From contig JASLJC010000069.1 in NCBI GenBank assembly GCA_030152585.1, positions 1-13,461 of the forward strand: a stretch of DNA of 13,461 bases, in the 5' to 3' direction. Below, in pieces: positions 1 to 6,022 of this stretch. Every line of letters begins with the position of its first letter. The first letter of the stretch is position 1. A program made the position numbers and the translations under genes. The stretch comes from Savagea sp. (GTDB lineage: Bacteria; Bacillota; Bacilli; Bacillales_A; Planococcaceae). Below the pieces are notes generated by a model, which ran no database searches, was not told the origin of the DNA, and worked only from the letters and a program-made list of their open reading frames with translations.

Positions 1-135
1 GAAAAAGTAGAAGACGTTTTAAAAATGGGTGATGAATTACTTGTTAAAGTCATTGAAGTTGACAACCGTGGCCGTGTAAACTTATCACGCAAAGTCGTTC
101 TAAAAGAAGAACGTGAAAAAAAAGAAGAGAAATAA
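1..135 (+). CDS. pnp: Polynucleotide phosphorylase, C-terminal end (partial)
   Basis: Frame 1 is open from the window edge to TAA at 133-135, giving 44 residues. The stretch reads as the end of an S1 RNA-binding domain: a GDELLVKVIEVD strand, then the turn and strand DNRGRVNLSRK, followed by a charged Lys/Glu tail (EEREKKEEK). This is the usual ending of bacterial PNPase, the phosphate-dependent 3'-5' exoribonuclease of mRNA decay. Only the last part is visible, so another S1-domain protein is possible. Synteny with the asd-dapA-rnjB-ymf region, which follows pnpA in B. subtilis, supports PNPase. A strong terminator follows immediately, so the next genes are a separate transcription unit. Confidence 0.85.
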   Translation, partial: EKVEDVLKMGDELLVKVIEVDNRGRVNLSRKVVLKEEREKKEEK

Positions 136-147
136 GGATAATAAATG

Positions 148-190
148 AAACCGAATCTTTTTCACTCATGTGAAAAAGATTCGGTTTTTT
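148..190 (+). terminator. Rho-independent terminator of pnp
   Basis: A perfect 18-bp inverted repeat (148-165 with 170-187), a 4-nt TCAT loop and a run of six T at 185-190. The arms contain CCGAATC and GATTCGG. It begins 13 nt after the pnp stop codon and separates pnp from the downstream Nudix-helicase unit. Confidence 0.95.
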
Positions 191-209
191 AGGTTATAAA
201 AGGATCGTT

Positions 210-222
210 TTCAATAATTGAA
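210..222. repeat. 13-bp palindrome TTCAAT-A-ATTGAA
   Basis: A perfect dyad with a single central A, about 60 bp upstream of the likely -10 box of the mutT-helicase unit. Its right half TAATTGAA (215-222) recurs upstream of asd. It could be an operator for an unknown regulator or a chance feature of AT-rich spacer DNA. Confidence 0.4.
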
Positions 223-267
223 CGTTTTCATTTCATTCAAATCAAAAATGCAGCAAAATAGGTGATC

Positions 268-290
268 GTGTAGGCAGCGCATGCTACACT
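268..290 (+). promoter_or_regulatory. Extended -10 promoter with overlapping dyad, upstream of mutT
   Basis: TGCTACACT at 282-290 fits an extended -10 element (TGN plus TACACT). No convincing -35 is seen 17 bp upstream. The -10 lies inside an inverted repeat, GTGTAG (268-273) and CTACAC (284-289), separated by 10 bp. A start of transcription near 297 would leave a short leader with the ribosome binding site at 306-312. Promoter and operator are predictions; the repeat itself is directly visible. Confidence 0.45.
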
Positions 291-320
291 GAAATCGATC
301 ATAGGAAAGGGGAAGATGAA

Positions 321-728
321 ATGAAAAAGAAAGTACATGTCGTCGCAGCGGTCATTACGCGAAAAAATGGAGAAGTATTGTGTGCACTCCGTTCACCACA
401 AATGGCTCAACCGAATATGTGGGAGTTTCCTGGAGGGAAAATTGAAAAAGGAGAGACGAAAGAAGAGGCGCTCGTTCGAGAAATACAAGAAGAATTAAAT
501 TGTACGATTCGTGTTCATGAATCGGTCGAAGATACGACATACGAATATGAACGAGTGATCGTTCGACTCGAAACGTTTTATGCCACGATTGTAGAAGGAA
601 CACCGGTTAATCGGGAGCATGCAACACTTCGTTGGGTACCGATTTTACAATTGAACGAATTAAATTGGGCACCGGCGGATATTCCCGCAGTTGAACGGTT
701 GCAAAACGATGTGAACGACTATGAATAA
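321..728 (+). CDS. MutT-like Nudix hydrolase, probable (deoxy)nucleoside triphosphate pyrophosphohydrolase
   Basis: 135 residues, the usual size for MutT-type enzymes that hydrolyse oxidised or non-canonical (d)NTPs to monophosphate and pyrophosphate in the cytosol. The Nudix box is at residues 39-61: G39, E45, R53-E54 and the metal-binding E57-E58 are present, while the usual Gly after the glutamates is Asn60. The preceding MWEFPGGK and the C-terminal NWAPADIPAVERL resemble the 8-oxo-dGTP diphosphatase (CTG) branch. The ATG start has AAAGGGG at 306-312, 8 nt upstream. The gene overlaps the next one by 8 nt, so the two are probably translationally coupled and work together. Substrate is not determinable from sequence; a nucleotide-signal or RNA-cap substrate cannot be excluded. 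It is not the stand-alone mutT of any conserved B. subtilis neighbourhood I recognise. Confidence 0.88.
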   Translation: MKKKVHVVAAVITRKNGEVLCALRSPQMAQPNMWEFPGGKIEKGETKEEALVREIQEELNCTIRVHESVEDTTYEYERVIVRLETFYATIVEGTPVNREHATLRWVPILQLNELNWAPADIPAVERLQNDVNDYE

Positions 729-3591
729 GAAAGAACGCGATTTTTTAGATTCATTAAAAATTGGTTTCGTTGATAAAGATTACATTGGGGCGTCGTATTT
801 TAAGCCAGCTCTTGTTACGAATCGAAAAGAACAGGAAGAGACAGTACTTGCGCATTTGTTACAAGAACTTGAAACGGCAAAATCGTTTCATTTATCTGTC
901 GCATTTATTACTGAAAGTGGACTTGCGATGTTGAAAAGTACATTACTCGACTTGAAAGAAAAAGGAGTATACGGAAAAATTTTGACGTCTACTTATTTAA
1001 ACTTTAATAAACCGAAAGTCTTTCGAGAGTTGTTAAAGTTAGAAAACGTCGAAGTACGTTTATCAAAACGTGAAGGGTTCCATCCGAAAGGTTACCTTTT
1101 TGCCCAAGAAAATTATCATACAATGCTCGTCGGAAGTTCAAATTTAACGGAAAATGCTTTAAAAGTAAACGATGAATGGAACGTAAAAATTACATCGTAT
1201 GAACATGGGTCTTTATTATATGATGCTTACGAACATTTCGAAAGTATGTGGGAGCAGTCTGTTCCTTTGACGACGGAATGGATCGAATCGTATGAACGTA
1301 CATACCAGAAGTTACCGCAACGAGTCATAAGCGAAAGTCCTGTATTGTCGTACGACGTAATTGAACCGAACGCGATGCAACAAGAAGCACTTACGCAATT
1401 GCAATTGTTGCGACAAGAAGGAAAAAAGAAAGGAATCATTATATCGGCAACAGGAACAGGTAAAACGTATTTAAGTGCTTTTGATGTGGCCAATGTTCAA
1501 CCAAAACGAATGTTGTTTATTGCGCATCGTGAACGTATTTTACGAGATGCTCAAAAAAGTTACAAACGTGTCCTCGGTGGTCCTGCATCCGATTATAGTT
1601 TTTATGTCGGGGAAGAAGCAGAAGTTGCGAAATACACTTTTGCAAGTATTCAAAAGTTTTCTTCACCTGAACATTATATGAAGTATGCAAAAGATACTTT
1701 TGATTACATATTAATGGATGAAGCGCATCGCACGGGTGCTGAGACGTACCAACGAATTTTACATTATTTTGAACCGCAATTTTTACTCGGTATGACGGCA
1801 ACTCCTGAACGAACAGATGACTATGATATTTTAAAGACATTTGACTACAATGTAGCGTATGAAATTCGTCTCCAACATGCGTTACAAGAAAATATGTTGA
1901 CACCCTTTCATTACTACGGTGTGACGGGGTATAGCGGTATGTATGAAGGAGAGGAAAGTCGACCGATTATTGAACAACTCGCGAGTGAAGAACGTGTCCG
2001 TCATATTATTGAAAAAATAGAATATTATAGTCATGCCGGTGATCAAGTATGTGGTTTAATGTTCGTTTCGAGTGTGACGGAAGCCCATTTATTAGAAGAA
2101 CGTTTCAATGCATATCATTATCGAACGAAGGCGTTAAGTGGGAAAAATAGTGAAAAAGAACGTCAAGAAGCGATTGAACAACTCGAACGAGGAGAACTTG
2201 ATTACATTATAACGGTCGATATTTTTAATGAAGGAATTGATATTCCAAAATTGAATCAAATTGTTATGTTACGCCCGACAGAATCAAGTATTATTTTTAT
2301 CCAGCAACTCGGCCGAGGACTTCGATTACATCAAGATAAACCATTCGTGACAATTATCGACTTTATCGGTAATTATCAAAACAATTACTTTATTCCAGTG
2401 GCGCTTTCAGGTGACCAATCCGGAAGTCGGGATAATTTAAGAAGGTATATGCAAGAAACGTCGTACATACCTGGAGTGACGTCAATTCACTTTGAACGAA
2501 TTGCAAAAGAGCGCATTTTCAAATCGATTGAACAAGTGACATTGACGACGTATTCAAAAATAAAAGAAGCTTTCAACGATTTAAAGAAAAAAATTGGTCG
2601 AATTCCTTATTTATACGATTACGTAAAATACGATTCATTAGACCCTGTCGTCATCGTCGACGAACATGATGGGAAGTCTTCACATGGCATGCGTAATTAT
2701 TACCAAGTATTAAAACGACTAGGAGAAGCGGAGCAACTGATTACAGAAGAAGCAGATCGGATACTTTCTCTTTTATCGCATGAGCTGTTAAACGGGAAAC
2801 GACCCCATGAGTTATATCTCATTCAATGGTTATTAGAAGAAGGATTCTTAACGGAAAAGCAGTTTATCGAAAAATTGCAGGAGCGACAAGTATTTGCAGA
2901 TGCAGCGACAATCGCATCGGTTTATCGAACACTCGATCTTTCTTTTTTCGTACGAGCAGATCAAGACAAATATAAATATCCTCTTATAAAACGCGAAGAT
3001 CAAACATTACAAATCTCTCCAATATTTAAGCAACAATTAACGAATCGTTACTTCGTAAAACTTGTTAACGATGTCATTCAAACCGGATTGAAAAGAGCGG
3101 AGCGCTACGATAAGGAGTATCGCTTCACTTTATATGAAAAATATACGAGAAAAGATGCTTCTCGTTTATTAAATTGGCCAACAGACGAAAAAGGAACGAT
3201 TTTCGGCTATAAAGTAGCACATGGTTCTTGTCCGATTTTTATAACGTATGAAAAAGAAACATTGGATCAAGACAATCAATATGAAGATGAATTTTTATCG
3301 CCTCAAACGTTGAAGTGGTACACGCGAGCCGGTCAACATTTACAAAGTAAAGATATTCAGAATATAAAAGCACTTCAAAAAGAAGGAGGAAAATTATCGA
3401 TTTTCGTTAAGAAAAACGATGATGAACGAGGTCATTTTTATTATCTAGGAACAGGTGTCGCTCAAGAGACATCGATGAAAGAGGAAAAGCGATTGAATAA
3501 AAAAGGAGTAGAACAATCTATCGTATCGATGCATATTGTTTTGGATCACCCTGTGAAAACATCTTTGTATGACTATCTCGTCAATCATTAA
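721..3591 (+). CDS. PLD-like / SF2 helicase / DUF3427-like fusion protein
   Basis: 956 residues in three parts. (1) About 35-180 is a phospholipase-D-like domain with HPK at 121-123 and GSSN at 138-141; the Asp of the classic HxKx4D motif is absent (Ala128). (2) About 210-560 is a superfamily 2 helicase: Walker A ATGTGKT (243-249), DEAH (333-336), MTATP (358-362), and a C-terminal RecA lobe with FNEGIDIP (502-509) and motif VI QQLGRGLR (528-535). (3) About 590-950 resembles the DUF3427 domain found on such helicases, including a late segment with WYTRAG and FVKK...FYYLGTG. ATP-driven remodelling or cleavage of nucleic acid is likely. Families of this architecture are usually annotated only as DEAD/DEAH helicases. 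Overlap with the Nudix gene points to one functional unit in DNA repair or phage defence; this is inference. No frameshift or truncation is visible. Confidence 0.88.
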   Translation: MNKKERDFLDSLKIGFVDKDYIGASYFKPALVTNRKEQEETVLAHLLQELETAKSFHLSVAFITESGLAMLKSTLLDLKEKGVYGKILTSTYLNFNKPKVFRELLKLENVEVRLSKREGFHPKGYLFAQENYHTMLVGSSNLTENALKVNDEWNVKITSYEHGSLLYDAYEHFESMWEQSVPLTTEWIESYERTYQKLPQRVISESPVLSYDVIEPNAMQQEALTQLQLLRQEGKKKGIIISATGTGKTYLSAFDVANVQPKRMLFIAHRERILRDAQKSYKRVLGGPASDYSFYVGEEAEVAKYTFASIQKFSSPEHYMKYAKDTFDYILMDEAHRTGAETYQRILHYFEPQFLLGMTATPERTDDYDILKTFDYNVAYEIRLQHALQENMLTPFHYYGVTGYSGMYEGEESRPIIEQLASEERVRHIIEKIEYYSHAGDQVCGLMFVSSVTEAHLLEERFNAYHYRTKALSGKNSEKERQEAIEQLERGELDYIITVDIFNEGIDIPKLNQIVMLRPTESSIIFIQQLGRGLRLHQDKPFVTIIDFIGNYQNNYFIPVALSGDQSGSRDNLRRYMQETSYIPGVTSIHFERIAKERIFKSIEQVTLTTYSKIKEAFNDLKKKIGRIPYLYDYVKYDSLDPVVIVDEHDGKSSHGMRNYYQVLKRLGEAEQLITEEADRILSLLSHELLNGKRPHELYLIQWLLEEGFLTEKQFIEKLQERQVFADAATIASVYRTLDLSFFVRADQDKYKYPLIKREDQTLQISPIFKQQLTNRYFVKLVNDVIQTGLKRAERYDKEYRFTLYEKYTRKDASRLLNWPTDEKGTIFGYKVAHGSCPIFITYEKETLDQDNQYEDEFLSPQTLKWYTRAGQHLQSKDIQNIKALQKEGGKLSIFVKKNDDERGHFYYLGTGVAQETSMKEEKRLNKKGVEQSIVSMHIVLDHPVKTSLYDYLVNH

Positions 3592-3592
3592 C

Positions 3593-3621
3593 TTGTCAAA
3601 AATGAATATGTATACTATATT
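3593..3621 (+). promoter_or_regulatory. Predicted sigma-A promoter, distal to asd
   Basis: TTGTCA at 3593-3598 and TATATT at 3616-3621 are separated by 17 bp; each hexamer matches consensus in five of six positions. It begins 1 nt after the helicase stop codon. Transcription from about 3628 would give asd a leader of about 170 nt. No terminator is seen between the helicase gene and asd, so read-through is also possible. Confidence 0.55.
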
Positions 3622-3639
3622 TATTTTAGTGTATAAAAA

Positions 3640-3721
3640 TTCAATTATATAAGCCGTCGGAATAGTATATTAAATTCTGAATTTAGTCGCTAATTGAAAT
3701 AAACTATGCTATAATTCAATT
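3640..3721. repeat. Repeated TTCAATT / AATTGAA motifs around the asd promoter
   Basis: TTCAATTA at 3640-3647 is the exact reverse complement of TAATTGAA at 3691-3698, and a third copy TTCAATT lies at 3715-3721. The last two flank the extended -10 element with a 16-bp gap. Between them, at 3672-3684, is the dyad AAATTC-T-GAATTT. The region is AT-rich, so chance similarity must be considered. Confidence 0.4.
3707..3715 (+). promoter_or_regulatory. Extended -10 promoter, proximal to asd
   Basis: TGCTATAAT is a perfect extended -10 element. The -35 region at the standard distance is poor, as is common for this class. It lies 85 nt upstream of the asd start and is flanked by the inverted repeat AATTGAA/TTCAATT. 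Confidence 0.55.
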
Positions 3722-3728
3722 TAATCAA

Positions 3729-3783
3729 AATTTACCAGTGTAACGGACTAAAGTATAAAACAAGTTCACCACTGTGTTAAATT
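3729..3783 (+). other. Predicted stem-loop in the asd 5' leader
   Basis: The arm at 3729-3740 can pair with 3770-3783 to form 12 bp with two single-U bulges and a 29-nt loop. The 3' arm ends just before the ribosome binding site (AAAGGAGAG, 3785-3793). There is no T-run, so it is not a terminator, and it lacks the size of an L-box lysine riboswitch. It could stabilise the mRNA or affect translation. Confidence 0.3.
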
Positions 3784-3799
3784 CAAAGGAGAGATACTT

Positions 3800-4834
3800 A
3801 TGAGACAAATGAATGTTGCAGTAGTAGGTGCCACTGGTGCAGTAGGTACGACAATTATTGAAAAATTGATAGAACGAAAATTTCCAATCCAATCACTGAA
3901 GCTACTTGCATCAAAACGTTCTGCTGGCTCGCAAGTCACAGTCGGGGGAACGACATATACAGTAGAAGAAACGACAGAGGAAGCTTTTGAAGGAGTAGAC
4001 ATTGCATTTTTCAGTGCTGGAGGATCGATTTCTGAAACATATGCAAGTGCAGCGATTGAACGTGGAGCCGTTGTCATTGATAATACGAGTGCTTATCGAA
4101 TGACAGAAGGTGTGCCACTTGTCGTACCAGAAGTAAATCCAGATGCAATGCGCCAACATAAAGGGCTCATTGCCAATCCAAATTGCTCAACGATCCAAAT
4201 GGTCGGTGCTTTAAAAACAGTGAAAGAGAAATACGATATACGTCGTCTTATCGTGTCGACGTATCAAGCAGTATCAGGCGCGGGAGCAGATGCGATTGCA
4301 GAGTTAGAGGCGCAAAGTCAAAACTTTGAAGGGCGTGCTTCAAATGAAGCGAACATTTTACCTTCAGGAAGCCAGCCGAAACATTTCCCGATTGCGTTTA
4401 ACGTCATTCCACAAATCGACGCTTTTGGCGAAGGTGGATATACGTTAGAAGAGTTAAAGATGATGAACGAGACGCGTAAAATTTTCAATGATGATACGAT
4501 GGAAGTTGCTGCAACATGCGTTCGTTTACCTGTTGTGACAGGCCACTCAGAGTCTGTATATATTGAGCTTGGAGAAAATGCGCCAGATGTCACAGTAGAG
4601 CAATTAAAACGTGATATTGCAGAAGTACCAGGGGTTATTGTACAAGACGATCCAATGACACAAAACTATCCAATGCCTTTATTTGCTGAAGGGCGAGATG
4701 AAATTTTCGTAGGCCGTATTCGAAAGGACCGCGACAAGCATAATGCATTCCATTTATGGATTGTATCGGATAACTTGTTAAAAGGCGCGGCATTAAACTC
4801 TGTACAAATTGCAGAAGCTTTAATGAACGAATAA
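3800..4834 (+). CDS. asd: Aspartate-semialdehyde dehydrogenase
   Basis: 344 residues. The enzyme reduces L-aspartyl-4-phosphate with NADPH to aspartate semialdehyde, the branch point to lysine/diaminopimelate and threonine/methionine. The N-terminal Rossmann loop GATGAVG is at 10-16, the catalytic cysteine is Cys129 in NPNCSTIQM, and His249 in RLPVVTGHSES is the general base region. The typical C-terminal end (DNLLKGAALNSVQIAE) is present, so the gene is full length. The start ATG has AAAGGAGAG 6 nt upstream. dapA follows after 29 nt, giving a lysine/peptidoglycan-precursor operon. In B. subtilis dapG lies between these genes; here it is missing, so aspartokinase must be encoded elsewhere. 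The leader has two possible promoters and repeated AT-rich motifs. Confidence 0.97.
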   Translation: MRQMNVAVVGATGAVGTTIIEKLIERKFPIQSLKLLASKRSAGSQVTVGGTTYTVEETTEEAFEGVDIAFFSAGGSISETYASAAIERGAVVIDNTSAYRMTEGVPLVVPEVNPDAMRQHKGLIANPNCSTIQMVGALKTVKEKYDIRRLIVSTYQAVSGAGADAIAELEAQSQNFEGRASNEANILPSGSQPKHFPIAFNVIPQIDAFGEGGYTLEELKMMNETRKIFNDDTMEVAATCVRLPVVTGHSESVYIELGENAPDVTVEQLKRDIAEVPGVIVQDDPMTQNYPMPLFAEGRDEIFVGRIRKDRDKHNAFHLWIVSDNLLKGAALNSVQIAEALMNE

Positions 4835-4863
4835 GGTCATAACGAAAGGGAGGATGAATCATT

Positions 4864-5757
4864 GTGGATTTAGGACGAATTGGAACGGCAATGGTGACAC
4901 CGTTTAACGAACGAGGGGAAATCGATGAACAACGGACACGTATTCTCGTTAATGCATTAATTGCAAATGGAACTGATACGATCATCGTGAACGGAACAAC
5001 TGGCGAATCTCCAACGGTAACAGAAGAAGAAAAAATGCAAATGTTACGTTGGACGATTGAAGAAGCAGCGGGACGTGTTAAAATTGTAGCAGGTACAGGT
5101 ACGAACAATACGAAAGAATCGATTGAACAAACGAAAGCTGTCGAATCATTAGGTGTAGACGGCGTCATGCTCGTTACACCTTATTACAATAAACCGAACC
5201 AAGCAGCACTTTATGCACATTTTGAAGCAATTGCGAAAGAGACGTCATTACCGATTTTACTTTATAATATACCAGGGCGTTCTGTCGTCAATATGACAGC
5301 TGAAACGACATTACAATTAGCTTCTGACTTTCAAAATATTCAAGGTATAAAAGAAGCGAGCGGTAATTTAGAGCAGATGGCTCAAATTATAAGAGAAGCA
5401 CCAGAAGGTTTTTCAGTTTATAGTGGAGATGACAGTTTAACATTACCTTTACTAGCGATTGGTGGTGCCGGTATTATTTCGGTTTCTTCACACGTTGTCG
5501 GTTCAGAAATGAAACAGATGATCGAAGCGTTTGAACGAGGGGACGTTCAGACCGCTGCGAAGATGCATCAAACATTATTACCTGTTTTCCAAGCGTTATT
5601 TGCAGAGCCGAACCCAGTACCGTTAAAAGCAGTATTAAATGCCAAAGGTATAGAAGTTGGAGAAGTTCGATTACCATTAGTCGCTCTACAAAATGAAGAG
5701 GCTTTAAACGATGTATGGAATCGTTGGGAAAAAGAAAAAGTACAAATTTTTTCATAA
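4864..5757 (+). CDS. dapA: 4-hydroxy-tetrahydrodipicolinate synthase
   Basis: 297 residues, close to the usual 290-300. It condenses pyruvate with aspartate semialdehyde, the product of the upstream gene, as the first committed step to diaminopimelate and lysine. Visible signatures are GTTGESPT (44-51), the tyrosine of LLYNIPGR (Tyr134, Arg139) and the Schiff-base lysine Lys163 in GIKEASG. The protein aligns throughout with B. subtilis DapA, including VTPYYNKP and YSGDDSLTLP. The start is GTG at 4864, supported by AAAGGGAGG at 4845-4853 and a start at the family's usual N-terminus. It is co-transcribed with asd and ends at a terminator at 5761-5802. Confidence 0.97.
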   Translation: MDLGRIGTAMVTPFNERGEIDEQRTRILVNALIANGTDTIIVNGTTGESPTVTEEEKMQMLRWTIEEAAGRVKIVAGTGTNNTKESIEQTKAVESLGVDGVMLVTPYYNKPNQAALYAHFEAIAKETSLPILLYNIPGRSVVNMTAETTLQLASDFQNIQGIKEASGNLEQMAQIIREAPEGFSVYSGDDSLTLPLLAIGGAGIISVSSHVVGSEMKQMIEAFERGDVQTAAKMHQTLLPVFQALFAEPNPVPLKAVLNAKGIEVGEVRLPLVALQNEEALNDVWNRWEKEKVQIFS

Positions 5758-5760
5758 ATT

Positions 5761-5802
5761 AAAGAGAGTAGAGTGTGAACTTTCACACTTCTACTCTTTT
5801 TT
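5761..5802 (+). terminator. Terminator of the asd-dapA operon
   Basis: AGAGTAGA-GTGTGAA (5765-5779) pairs with TTCACAC-T-TCTACTCT (5782-5797), with one bulged base and a very short loop, followed by six T at 5797-5802. It begins 3 nt after the dapA stop. Confidence 0.93.
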
Positions 5803-5804
5803 GT

Positions 5805-5833
5805 TTGTGCAGAAGCAAAAGGTCACGTATAAT
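5805..5833 (+). promoter_or_regulatory. Predicted sigma-A promoter of rnjB
   Basis: TTGTGC (5805-5810) and a perfect TATAAT (5828-5833) with a 17-bp spacer, directly after the dapA terminator. Transcription from about 5840 would give rnjB a leader of roughly 180 nt. Confidence 0.6.
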
Positions 5834-5921
5834 AGGCAATAGTCGTGTTGTACGGTGAGACGTAATGTTACGAATGGTTTGAATTTAGAACGATAATTTA
5901 TAAAACCAACGTAAATAAAAA

Positions 5922-5960
5922 GCCTTATCATCGACCTGATTACAAGAGATGATAACGGGC
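5922..5960 (+). other. Predicted stem-loop in the rnjB 5' leader
   Basis: TTATCATC (5925-5932) and GATGATAA (5948-5955) form a perfect 8-bp stem; GCC and GGGC at its base can extend it with bulged bases. There is no T-run after it. The rest of the 5834-6008 leader shows no gene that I can support. Confidence 0.4.
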
Positions 5961-6008
5961 GAAATAGATTCAACATATAACACAAACAAAAAAGAAAAAG
6001 AATGTTAC

Positions 6009-6015
6009 AAGGAGG
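6009..6015 (+). promoter_or_regulatory. Ribosome binding site that fixes the rnjB start
   Basis: AAGGAGG lies 7 nt before the GTG at 6023. An in-frame ATG at 6002 lies upstream of this site and would have no ribosome binding site of its own, so GTG is preferred. Confidence 0.9.
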
Positions 6016-6022
6016 AAATAGA

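Noticed and set aside
3611..3669. Inverted repeat TATACTAT / ATAGTATA after the helicase gene as a terminator
   Set aside because: Pure AT stem with a 43-nt loop and no following T-run; unlikely to terminate transcription.
3622..3799. Lysine riboswitch (L-box) or T-box upstream of asd
   Set aside because: No T-box sequence, no terminator hairpin with T-run and no multi-helix arrangement of L-box size could be found.
4635..5168. 177-aa minus-strand frame across the asd-dapA junction
   Set aside because: It lies opposite two certain genes, has no recognisable motif and is an artefact of codon use on the other strand.
5879..5904. Second rnjB promoter TTGAAT / TATAAA
   Set aside because: The spacer is only 14 bp, too short for sigma-A.
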